From assembly GCF_000224145.3 (NCBI RefSeq), contig NC_020169.2, forward strand, positions 1,215,479-1,279,478: DNA of 64,000 bases, in the 5' to 3' direction. Numbering within the stretch: the stretch's first letter is position 1; each line of letters begins with the position of its first letter. The translations under genes and the position numbers were made by a program. This stretch comes from Ciona intestinalis. Taxonomy: Eukaryota > Chordata > Ascidiacea > Phlebobranchia > Cionidae. A model generated the notes under the pieces. The model saw only the letters and a program-made list of their open reading frames with translations, did no database searches and was not told where the DNA came from. Of this stretch, positions 46,601 through 56,679 are shown piece by piece.

Positions 46601-49600
46601 GTAGGGATTGTGTTAAAAGCAAGTACCTCTCTTATCTCGTCGAATAGATGCGATCAGGGGCGGATACAAAATCTATGTCATCTACTCTCACCTTTGATTC
46701 GGACTTTCTGTACTTTAAACATGTTGACACCCATCGCGTATTGAAGTCCAAAGAAGTTGAGTTTTGATTAACAGGTTGATGAATGGACTTTACTTTATTG
46801 GCTTAATGTCACAATAACTCCATGTTTAGTTGAAATTTTCAGGCTAATTGAAAATAGACCCTACTTGAATTTCCTTGACAGAAGAAGGAAATGATAAACC
46901 TGTTTTTAAATTTAAATCTGATTCCAAAAGCGCCGTTTTTTGTTTTAAAAATAAACGAAAGGGTCTAGTTCGTTAAGTTTCTGATAATGCGTTCTCTGTG
47001 TTGTTGTAAGTAACTTATATTCCCCTCTTTTGGCAGTGGGGGTAATTTATTTTCTATCTCCGGTGCTTCGACACCCAAACCACGTAATGCAATTTACGAT
47101 CACCGACTATATATAAAGTGCTTTTGGGTCGCTTTAAAAGCAACTACAGACAGACGGCGGACGCAGCTCAATTAAAATTGACTCTCGAAGCCAACCGCTC
47201 CCAATTATGTAACATTCTTACACGACACTGACGCCTGTGTGGAGACTGAGGTATAGGCAGCTTGACAGACTACACTACAAAGGCAATATTACAGTCACCA
47301 AGCTGTGTCCTGTTACAACAATATGACATAATCGCACGCTCAATTCGACCATTAAAGTGTTGGCAAGTCAAAGTTTTTCGGCTTTTCTTGAATCGAACAA
47401 TACGCTCACTGTAAGCTTGCCATATAGAAATTAGAAATCCGGTCTAGGAAGGCTGACGCTTTTAAATCGTTGGTATTTCCAACGGGTCCCGTCTGACGGG
47501 GGAAAATAGGCTATACAAGGATATGGATTCAGACCGTTCGTCTCAAATCACACATCTGATTGACTGCCATAACTTGCTAGAGTCGCTCGCTGCTTCCGAG
47601 ATTTGGCAGACTTTGGCCTCGGGCGAAATTAAAAGTAGGTACGCCACGCTGCATTCTAGGTCGACATGAAACATGACGTAATCGTCTTGATCTGCTGATT
47701 CTGTAAAGTACACAGCTCTTACAAAAACAGAATTTTACTACTACTGTCTGCCTTCTCCCTCTCACAGCGGCGACCAACCGGCAGATTACGCGAAACCACT
47801 CGGCGTAGAAACAAGTGAGCTATGACCAGGTGCTGCCTCGAGTATCACCACGAACCCGCACTGCACTTGACCCACTCGTCGCGCAATTAAACTTCCCGTC
47901 GCTATTCAGTGTGGCTCAACCCACTTTAGCCCAGACGACTGTAAATACCTTTCTTTTAAAGAGGAAATTCGATGAGTCGACTCATGATTACAGTCACAAT
48001 TCTGTCGTGAACGGCTGCGGTAAACCGACTTTCATCACGCAATATTCATTTACGTCACTTATGATTGCTAACCAAGCAGACGCGCATTAGCTTCAAGAAC
48101 ATTTTTCTACCAAAAATACAACGGGCCTAAATGAATAGTCAATATTGAGACTATAAAGTACGTAAACAGAGATAAATTACCATTCAGAACTAATGGATCT
48201 CGGGTAAACCACAGTTCAACAAACAGGTGCCTTGTCATTAACACAGAATTCTTTTCTACGAATAGTTTAGCGGGCGAGCAGGGCAAATATCGTAAAGATT
48301 TTCTTGAAATTAATACTTAATTAACATTACACTGTAATCATTAGTAAAAGTAAAGTTAGGCTTTATAACATTTATCAGGAATAAGATTTAAAAAAAAAAC
48401 GCTCTATAAGCAATTATACGATAGGCAGTCCATGATGCTTTATTTGCATTTTTTGTCAGTTGACCAGTCATATAAACCTGCTTGTTGTTCAGGGGGTGAC
48501 ACGTTCGACTTATTGAGGTAAAAAGTTTGCACAGATGAGCAAAAGGTCTAAACTACAAGAGTCATTAGACGAGCGCGACATGTGTTACAAGACTTAATAA
48601 ATCGTTTTTGTGTCGCTTAGTCACGACCAGCAGTCAGTCTGGTAGACGCGGGGGCCAGAGACGGCCGGGTTGCGAAATTTGTTTGACTCACATTTAATGT
48701 CTGAGCTGAATCAAAAAGAAATTCCAAATCTAAACGGTTATCGCGCATACTCCACACATAACACGATAAGGGGGCGGAAATTAGAGATTCATTCTTATCT
48801 TATTAAACATAAAAGAATGGCAAGATTCAGTTCGCTGCCGCCAAACGGAGTTGACTATACCAAAGCGGATATTACACGTCCTGGCCTCTTCCACTGATCC
48901 GCGACCACGGAAATGTTTGGCAAGGTTTAACTACAAGCGAGTCTGGATATAGTCCGCTCCAGGGCAGTGATCAGTCAAAAAACGCGCTCTGTCAGGAATA
49001 AAACCAAACTTGGGGATTTCAGGTCCATTACATACGGATTTCATGACGCTTTAAGGTAAACATTTACAGATTAATCCACGAAAATTGCGCCTGTTTTACA
49101 CACGCTTTTCTAATTGAGTTAACGCAACCGAAAATAATCGCATGGGAGAAAATATGCACACACACACACCCTTATTCGAATAAATATTATACAGTCTGTG
49201 GGGAAGCACGGGGCACCTTTATCACATATTACCCAAATATGCTGATGATGTTTTAAACAATTAACAACGGTCTATGGGAGTCATGGGGATACAGTTTAAT
49301 AATTCTTTGAATGCTCCTTGTTTACTACCAAATGGGAACAGAAAATAAAATTAAAAGCTGTTCTATCTTCCCCCACCCAACTATAATTGAAAGCTAATGT
49401 GTTATCTTCGTTATCACAAACAAGCATCGTTGTACAATAAATCACAGGTAGACTACTAGATTTAATTTTGTTTTCAAAATCATATGATTATAACTGCACA
49501 CAGAAAGCATAGCCTAACGAGTATGAACTGACATCTATCACTTTCAAAATGTTTGTTTTGTTCAACCACGTTTACTGTTGAGTAGGGGCGGGGTGTTTAT

Positions 49601-52600
49601 TCCGCAGTTGGCATGTCACCTTGAGATAACAACCTCTTGTTGGGAAGCGCTGGCATTAACTACGACGTTGAAAGCGGGCGGCGGTAATCTATAATATTTA
49701 GACGCCCGATAGTGGCTTTTAAACACGTCACTCGGCTCCTTTGTCCAATCAGCGGGCCAGATATAATTGTTAGCGTGAGCCACACTGCGTAGTGGTCTGC
49801 GGAAAACTGCTTGAACTCGCACGTACCACTCCAACTAAATTGCATTGCGTGAATAACTGGCGAATAAGATTAGCTCGTCTGGCTTAAGGGCCGATGAAAC
49901 GGATTTAGGAAACCAAACACCAGAGCTGAATATGTGATAAGGTGGGCTTGCAGCTGGTGAACCGATATTAACATTCCCATAGCAACAGCCAAAATGCCTC
50001 ACTGGACTCTTTCTCCGACGGTTTGTCTACTAGTTTACCATCTGGCCTTCAAGTGAAGGATGCTATACACCCGTCTTTGGACCTGGATAGCGTTACAACC
50101 GCCTGCTCGTCTTCACTGCGCTATATGCTATCAAGCTCTCATTCAGCTACCACTGCCACCCAGTAAGACTGCGCTAGATAAGACATAAATTCGTTTAAAT
50201 TCTCGAACTTCCGCGACTGGATTAAGGAAAGCTGTAAACAAGAGAGGGTTCTTCGAAACGCGGCGCGAGCTTGCCTTGTCCAGACTAAACTGACATTGAC
50301 GGGAGAGATTCCACGCGAGCCAGCAGTCGCCTTTACTTCACTCATCGTGGCGGGAGACGAGCGGAAACTGCGACGCGCGAACACCGACTGTCGCGAACAC
50401 GAATCGATTAACCTTAAGTCGGGTGGGTCGCATCAAAGGCACCCATGTTCCGATCGTGATTTGTTAATTAACCGCCAAGCTATGGAAGGTAATTACATCC
50501 GATGTATGTCAATGTTCGCTTTCGTTCAGTCAGCTTTAACGAACTTTCGATACGGTGGTATTTTTTATTGAAAATCGCCAATTTTGTCTAGGCCTGGTAT
50601 AGTGGCACTATTATTTTGAGCAGCACGAAAACTCTCTAAGCTACTTATTATCTCAAGATTAACTTATCAAGCAGGACATCTTGTTAGAAGAGAATGCAAA
50701 CGCCTGACGAATGACGCATCCACCGCATATTTCATGGTGTTAAAGTTACGGGTGAATGACTGTGTACAATTACCATGTCAGCAGTGGGAGTGGGAGAATT
50801 TGTGCACTTGTATAGATAGGGAGAATGTTGAATTGTTCCAAGTAATAACATGTAATTCCCGCCGTCGCCGCCTGAAATGTAATATTTATCACTTTGGCAG
50901 CACGGTGCGGTTGGTCATGATGAGACGATGTACACAATGGACCGAGCAGGGGCGAGCCAGCGCCAGTCAAGTGTGTCTGCCGATCGGGCCTAGACACAGG
51001 AAACACACCGCATAGGAAATCGAGCGGTGGTCGGGAGCGTTATCATAGGGCGACCGACTAAAACGGCCAGGTTGCCGACTTGCTGTATTGACACAGATCG
51101 GCAAGTCGGAATGTTGTACTCACAGCGGTTAGAGACGCACTGCGAGGAAAGGCAGCCCCATAACACAGACCTGACACGAATCCGTGTTTATAATGGTGCT
51201 TTCATCAGTGACCACAGCTTGTTTACTTAACTAACATCCTGCGTTCAGAGTCACTTTTACGCTCGAGGAAAGTAAAATGTCGACGATGGATTCTTTTATC
51301 TGACGCACCGGTACGAGTGAGTAACGGAAGCGCTAGTTAAACAGAAACAAAGCAATGCGGTGAGGGCTTTCACTTACAAATGGTCGCCCGTTTAGACGAC
51401 AGGACAAATGAAGATAAAGAGAATTCTCACACACACTGAATGGCGAGAGCGCCAGCTGGCAGCCATTATTATCGTGAATAGAAAGAAAAGAAGGTGGCTG
51501 GATTGGAAACTTTAGCCAGGTATAAGGATGAATGAAGTGACAACGTGTAACTTACACTGCAAACCCTTATAAACAATTCACACATTTCCGCAAAATTCCA
51601 TTCCCACGAAGTGAAATATATGGGCAGGAGACAAATATATTTCAGAACTTATTTAAATTGATGAATACGCCTGCATTCATAAACTAACACAGATTTTCAA
51701 GTGTTTTATAACTGGTTTATTAGGCCTGCAATGTTTAATGTTTGTACATACATCACATACCTTCATAAATGAAGATTTCTATATGCTTAAGCTTCTCTTA
51801 AACACATAACATACCAAAATCACTATTCTCAATACTTAATACATTAATACATAAAACAAATATGCTGGTGTTAATGCATTACCATGCAGCATCTTTGCAA
51901 AGATGTAAAGTTGTTTTGAAGAGATAATTTATAACAAGACTGTGATTGACATTGTAAAGATTAATAAAACACCAAACACTTCCTGTGTTTATCAATTTAT
52001 CAGTGCTGACTATTGGAGTGTTTGAAAATACAGACTTTTCTACATTTATAGAAGTGAATCTCATTAAGATGGCATACATCAATACATGCATAGTTGTCAC
52101 ATTCATTGGTTATTAAAAATGTTTTAACCTGATTATTTTTTTTCGAAACCAAAAGTAATAAGATTTTTGGCATTTGTTCTGCAACTGTGAAACAAGGCAG
52201 CCATTAAAGATTTCCCAAAACTTTTTCTGATTTTACAATCTCATTAAAAAGACTGACCTAAACGCAAAATCAGCAGTTGGCATCAAACACATACATTGCA
52301 CCACAAACTATTGCTGAAGTATAATTGGATGAAATATATCTTACCAAGCAATTAAAGCTTTGAATAAGCATTTCAAAACATGTTGATTGAATTTTGCATT
52401 GAAACCTTATTGATTTGTTAATTAGAATATATTTAATGTGTTTTTTTAAAACAAAAACAGTGCCTTTACTGTATCCAGGTATTAAGAAGGGATACTCAAT
52501 TACATCATTATTTTTGTGCCTTCATAACCCATTTTCATTAAACAATTGTGTTGAAAAAATTTTAAGAGGTGGTAACAATTTAAGAAACATCTATAAAGAA

Positions 52601-53474
52601 ATGTTTAATGTTCATAATCATAATATATAGAAAGCTGCATATTATACCAATACTTGGATTGGCATGGAGCACAATCAATATAATGATTTGTTCCTTACAC
52701 AATCTATACAAAACATTCAGTCCTTAAAAATAATAAATATTTCTCTGTTGTCAGCAACCAAAACAATGGAGTGAGAATGAACAAAGACCAAGAATGTTTT
52801 AAAATAAATATTCAATATTTAGGTTTATTATCAACTTTGACTCCTTTTTGTTTATTATATTTTATATCCTCCCTCAAATTTAATAAAGATATTTATAAAT
52901 CTTTGTCTTTAACACTTCTGGCTCTAAATTTTTTTATGAGCTCAACCAAATAAAACATTTTGTTCTTGTATCGGTATGTCGGCTTATCTGCTACACTTAT
53001 ATTCGAACTTCTGTACTTTGATACATGGATAATGCAATACAACAGAAAATGCAAGCATTGCAATAACAGACTGAGCTAATGCTATAATACTCCGCTTAAA
53101 TCAATTCATGAATTGCATGTGTGCAATGTTATTATGCTATGGATAAGGTAATCCAAGAAATGTATCTGAACACTACCATCTTAAAGATACTTGCAAAAAC
53201 TCCAGCGGAGTACCATTTACCGCTAGAACTGATCTATATTGATACTTATATAGCAGGGCAGCAGACTAATGCGATGTGTGTGTTGACCATGCTCAAATAA
53301 TTGGTTATGCCAGTAAATGCACTTTTAAAACCATCTAATTCGAAACATTTTCTTTTCATACGTTTCCGTTATACTTTTGTCTATAGTCATGAAACAGAGT
53401 CGAAAATTTATTTCACCTGTAAGCCTTAGCTTCATGGTTCCATTTCTTCGAGTTGAACCAGATGCAGATGACAT
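37647..53474 (-). CDS. SMURF: SMURF-type HECT E3 ubiquitin ligase (C2-WW-WW-WW-HECT), 14 exons including an alternative first exon
   Basis: Minus-strand exons: 53417-53474, 44268-44306, 44086-44194, 43184-43371, 42640-42805, 41542-42050, 40835-40997, 39820-39970, 39445-39642, 38974-39210, 38520-38719, 38084-38230, 37647-37746; 754 residues (human SMURF1 757, SMURF2 748). Exon 1 encodes [19 protein letters not shown], close to the vertebrate start MSNPGGRRNG.VKLRLT. C2 domain about 12-130 ([24 protein letters not shown]). WW1 166-195, WW2 266-297, WW3 312-343, each with two tryptophans or a W-to-F/Y variant and an SMURF-like HDPR/TDPR end. HECT about 395-754 with catalytic Cys722 in KAHTCFNRID. 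SMURFs ubiquitinate SMADs, BMP/TGF-beta receptors and RhoA. The WW1 present here is found in SMURF2 and lost from SMURF1, consistent with a pre-duplication single gene. The codon of Cys722 is split by the last intron. Several introns carry MITEs. Confidence 0.96.
37829..38041 (-). mobile_element. MITE family copy 21
   Basis: Left 'attgcggggtaagataggac', right 'tcccatcttaccctgccaca'. Lies in the last SMURF intron, which splits the catalytic cysteine codon. Confidence 0.85.
41034..41206 (-). mobile_element. MITE family copy 22 (degenerate)
   Basis: 'taatactgtggtatggacta', 'catgatcgtgttttaaca' and 'catgtcctatcttttcccaa'. In a SMURF intron. Confidence 0.6.
41213..41415 (+). mobile_element. MITE family copy 23
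   Basis: Left 'cagtaggttagggaaagatg', right 'cccgctccccccaccctatt' then atata. Directly adjacent to copy 22 in opposite orientation. Confidence 0.85.
42096..42293 (-). mobile_element. MITE family copy 24
   Basis: Left 'tatatagtactgtggggtaa', right 'ccatcttaccccaacctact' then atac. In the SMURF intron that splits WW1. Confidence 0.88.
43886..44045 (-). mobile_element. MITE family copy 25
   Basis: Left 'tagtattgtggggtaagatg', right 'tcccatcttaccccacccaa' then ctata. Ends about 40 bp from SMURF exon 3. Confidence 0.88.
44794..44986 (+). mobile_element. MITE family copy 26 (diverged)
   Basis: Left 'tatatggtgggtaaaatggt', 'gtatccagttcaccccacag' right end. In SMURF intron 1. Confidence 0.7.
46692..46734 (-). 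CDS. SMURF: Candidate alternative first coding exon of SMURF
   Basis: Inside the 9.1-kb intron 1 the minus strand has an ATG followed by 14 codons ending KVQKVRIK and a GTGAGA donor in phase 1, the phase needed by exon 2 (44268-44306). Joined, it would read KVRIKVFCAKN, which fits the first beta-strand of the C2 domain as well as the canonical KLRLTVFCAKN. It would give a 749-residue isoform with a different N-terminus. Sequence fit is good but there is no transcript evidence, and a 43-bp match in a 9-kb intron can occur by chance. Confidence 0.4.
49184..49385 (-). mobile_element. MITE family copy 27
   Basis: Left 'tatacagtctgtggggaagc', right 'ctatcttcccccacccaact'. Last copy seen in the window. 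Minus orientation. Confidence 0.85.
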
Positions 53475-54952
53475 GATTAATTCTTCTGCATCCACTTTCA
53501 AAACAATTTACACTTAGTCAGATACAACTGACCACAAAGATAAAAGACAGCAACGTACAAGTTACACCTTGATTAACTGCCTAATACTCTGTTTGTTATA
53601 AATTAAATATAAACTGTTCAAAAGTAAGAACATATATTTTCAACAATTACAGCACATCTATAGTTGTTAATGTTATTATTTTGTTAGGAAACTAACATAC
53701 AGAAGTAAGTGGACCACAGATAGCCAAATAAAGTTCTTTTAAAAATAACAATTGTGGTAATAACTTGATTGAATACAGTTAAAAATCTGTTATCTTGGCA
53801 TCCATAGATGTTAAACTAAGGAGAAAACCAAAACCATTAAGGGAATATATATAAAGCTGAAAGCTACCACAATCCTTCAGATAGCGTCTTACAATTACGT
53901 CACAGAACTAAAGAAACGCACTCGCGCAACTAGATTTATAACATTTCTATGTTTTTATATTTGGTTGTCATAGATATATAGACTTCAGATTTTGAAATTG
54001 CAACTCGACCGCGAGAATTGAAGTGGTCAGTTATGACGTATAAGTGGTCTAGTGTTTTAAACTTTAGGTATATCGGCACCCCTTTTTGTTTAAATTTTGC
54101 GTTTAGCGGAAATGTCCAAAAAAAGATCGTGATTTAAACTAGGTATGATTATTGTTTAAATAATTTTTTTTAGTCAATTTAGTTGACAGTTTATTTATTC
54201 ATGCAATAAACTTGAATAAAAACGTCTATAGTTGTGTGGTTAGATTAGAACACCATAAAACATCATCTTACATCCCGCGGCACCACGTTACCAAATACAA
54301 AATATAAAAAACAAGAATTACTCATCCGTGTCGGTTTCGTGCTCAGTGCTGCCCGCAAATTAACCATCACGCTTTCGTTTTATATACAACGCTGCAATTT
54401 GTAACGTTTTGCATGTTAAAGAAACTGAACATGACATAGCTTTATTTTAAAGAGTTTTACGTAATATTATGTACCTTTGAATGACAATTTACATGTTTTT
54501 ATTTGTATAAGCCGAGCTCTAAATTTATTTCGGCAACACTCATTTACGTGGCTGCGATGAATTGAGAAAAGATGAACTGTCGTAGTTTCGCTGTGAAAGA
54601 TGTTTGACGTGTGAGATATAAGATTTTGGCTTGGTCTGAATGAAGTATGAATGTGTTAACCAACTTAGCTTATGAATAATTGTTAAGTTATTTAAAATAC
54701 TGTACGTATTTGTGGCAAGTATTTTACTTGAGGCTCGTAATGGAAGATCATAGAAACTAAGGAGTACACCTGTACACGCTAAACACGCATATGTACGAAC
54801 CTGTTAGTCGCTGTTAAAATAATAATTTAAAAGGCAGCATGCCAATCCAACTTTCCTAAACTTTTTTTGTATAATAAGTTTTCTGAATCTGTTTTTAAAT
54901 TCAACTCAGTTCACCCAGATTTATAGAGTTTTATATTTATTAAAGACGAATC
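53475..54952. promoter_or_regulatory. Shared upstream region of SMURF (-) and SSR1 (+)
   Basis: A 1.48-kb divergent intergenic stretch between two start codons. It must contain the canonical SMURF promoter and the SSR1 promoter. It is AT-rich with no TATA box or known factor site that I can assign, and no repeat was recognised. Confidence 0.5.
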
Positions 54953-55867
54953 ATGTTTCGAAATCTGTCCAAATTCTCGTTGTTATTTTTGCTTGTTTTC
55001 CCTACTGTCATGCTCGTTGAAAAGCAGGGATTGGCATCAGCAGAAGATGCTGCAGAGGATGAGGTGATGAACGAAGATGAGGGGGAAGCTGTGGAAGAAG
55101 ATGAGGATGAGAGTGTTGTGGAGGAGGAGGGGGAAACGGAGGACCCGAACATAGCAGCCACTGAAGAAGAGACCGAAGATGAAGCTGAACCAATCACAGC
55201 TCACAGGGAAGCGGAAACTGCCATCATCTTCAATTCAGGAGCTGAACCAGAGATCATTGCAGGGAAGAAGGCAAGCGGGTTGATCCACTTCTCCAACACT
55301 GGGTCAAATAACTTCATTATCACCAGCATTGATGGTTCTTTCAGATATCCTCAGGATTTCTCCTACGTAATTCAAAATTTCTCAGTGATCGCTCCTAACA
55401 AGATGATTGATGCTGGAAAGGAAGGATCATTTCAATACGACTTCCTGCCTGGTGAGTTGGCAGGTGGACGCTCATTTGGGCTTCTTATTAACGTTAACTA
55501 CAAAGATACTGAGGAAAATATCTATAAGGATGCCGTGTACAACCAAACAATTCAAGTTTTGGAGAATGAAGAAGGAGTTGATGCTGAAACCTTCTTCATG
55601 TACATTATGTTGATGGCTCTTGGATTCCTTGGTCTCTTTGGTTTGTACCATCTGGTTGGTTCGAAAGGAAGAAAGACAAAGAAGAGACCCGCCTCCACAG
55701 TTACTGCTACCTCACCAAATGGTAATGCAGTTGAAACTGGAACCAATGGCCCAGTTGATTACAAGTGGATCCCAGAGGAAACTTTAAAAGCGATGAACAA
55801 AGGTTCCCCCTCTCCTGGTCGTTCTCCAAGAAAGCGCCACACGAAAAAAGCATCTGCCGCTGAGTAA
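54953..55867 (+). CDS. SSR1: SSR1 / TRAP-alpha, translocon-associated protein subunit alpha (single exon)
   Basis: One uninterrupted frame of 304 residues (human about 286). A signal peptide (LLFLLVFP core, cleavage near residue 30) is followed by a highly acidic stretch, residues 31-80, the known calcium-binding-type region of TRAP-alpha. A lumenal domain follows with LIHFSNTGSNNFIITSIDGS and PGELAGGRSFGL and sites NFS and NQT for N-glycosylation. A transmembrane helix (about 213-234) and a basic cytosolic tail end SPRKRHTKKASAAE. The TRAP complex assists signal-sequence insertion at the Sec61 translocon. The lack of introns contrasts with every other gene in the window and could mean a retrocopy or intron loss. 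No poly-A remnant or target duplication was noticed, and the frame is intact. Confidence 0.96.
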   Translation: MFRNLSKFSLLFLLVFPTVMLVEKQGLASAEDAAEDEVMNEDEGEAVEEDEDESVVEEEGETEDPNIAATEEETEDEAEPITAHREAETAIIFNSGAEPEIIAGKKASGLIHFSNTGSNNFIITSIDGSFRYPQDFSYVIQNFSVIAPNKMIDAGKEGSFQYDFLPGELAGGRSFGLLINVNYKDTEENIYKDAVYNQTIQVLENEEGVDAETFFMYIMLMALGFLGLFGLYHLVGSKGRKTKKRPASTVTATSPNGNAVETGTNGPVDYKWIPEETLKAMNKGSPSPGRSPRKRHTKKASAAE

Positions 55868-56679
55868 TTCCAATATTAAGCAAACTGCATCGCTGTTTCA
55901 ATTAGCACACTTTATAAATTTCTACAGATGGTCAGAAGGCTAGTGGTATCGATTGGTTCTTTTTGTTATTTCGGTTTTGAATGCAGCACATTTTCTGATA
56001 TATAATTGAAGCGATTTAAAAAAAACCTAATTTCTTAAAGGTGTCTGTGCTATTTAAACACAGAAGTTCATTGTACAGAATGAAGCAAATACTTTAAAAT
56101 TTGAAGCAAATGTTTTTTTTGTATATTTTCAATGGAGACCTAGTTAGTACCTGCTTTTTCAGTTGATCAACTTGGTGGGAATGTGCAATATCATTCTGGC
56201 TAATGTTTGCACCATTTTTTAATTATCAAAATTTGACAAAAAATAATTAATAATTGTCACGGTTTAGCAAAAATATCATTCGTAAGTTTCGCTGTAAAGT
56301 CTCTTTTATCTCTGTACTTCATCTTCTGTGAATCAGCCTTTATTTCAATTTGCTTTGCTGGAACTGGGTGTTTGAACTTTGTGTGGTTCGTAAAAAATAG
56401 AACGCGAAACATCAGTGTAAAGTTTCTATGATGACCGATTCGTCTACCTTTTTCAACTGAAGCTTGATTTTGCTCTGTTTATTTGTCGGCAAGCAATTAT
56501 GCAAACTGGTTTTTCTAAATTAAATTGAGAATCGACAAATAGAATTAAGATTTTAGAAAGATTCCGATTTGACCAAATTAATGACATCTTGTTTCTATTT
56601 TAATTAATTGGTTGCGGTTGTGTGGCATCTTGTAGTGCAGTAGGCGTTTTGCAATAAAATAATAAGTTGTGAGGTTGAT
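55868..56679 (+). other. SSR1 3' region up to the GGA start codon
   Basis: The only canonical AATAAA I find between the SSR1 stop and the GGA start is at 56653-56658, 22 bp before the GGA ATG at 56680. No other gene is seen. Two AG dinucleotides (gtgcag near 56640 and gtgag near 56673) could serve as trans- or cis-splice acceptors for GGA. Confidence 0.5.

Larger units (their letters stand above)
44987..53416. other. Large SMURF intron 1
   Basis: Apart from the alternative first exon and MITE copy 27 (49184-49385), no gene is recognised in this roughly 8.4-kb stretch. The part 45.1-51.5 kb is noticeably less AT-rich than the rest and carries many unconvincing open frames on both strands. A TGACGTCA palindrome lies at 45188-45195, a single N at 45270 and a short (CA)n at about 49156. 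The part 51.6-53.4 kb is very AT-rich. Enhancers or a second promoter could be here, but nothing specific can be shown. Confidence 0.45.

Noticed and set aside
47815-48090. 91-codon plus-strand frame in SMURF intron 1
   Set aside because: Isolated, no splice partners and no protein-like motif; other frames of equal length lie nearby on both strands.
50296-51230. Cluster of plus-strand frames of 67-93 codons
   Set aside because: Higher local GC lengthens random frames; no splice-consistent chain or motif found.
54940-55197. Ser-rich antisense frame over the start of SSR1
   Set aside because: It is the mirror of the GAG/GAA-rich acidic repeat of SSR1; no independent support.
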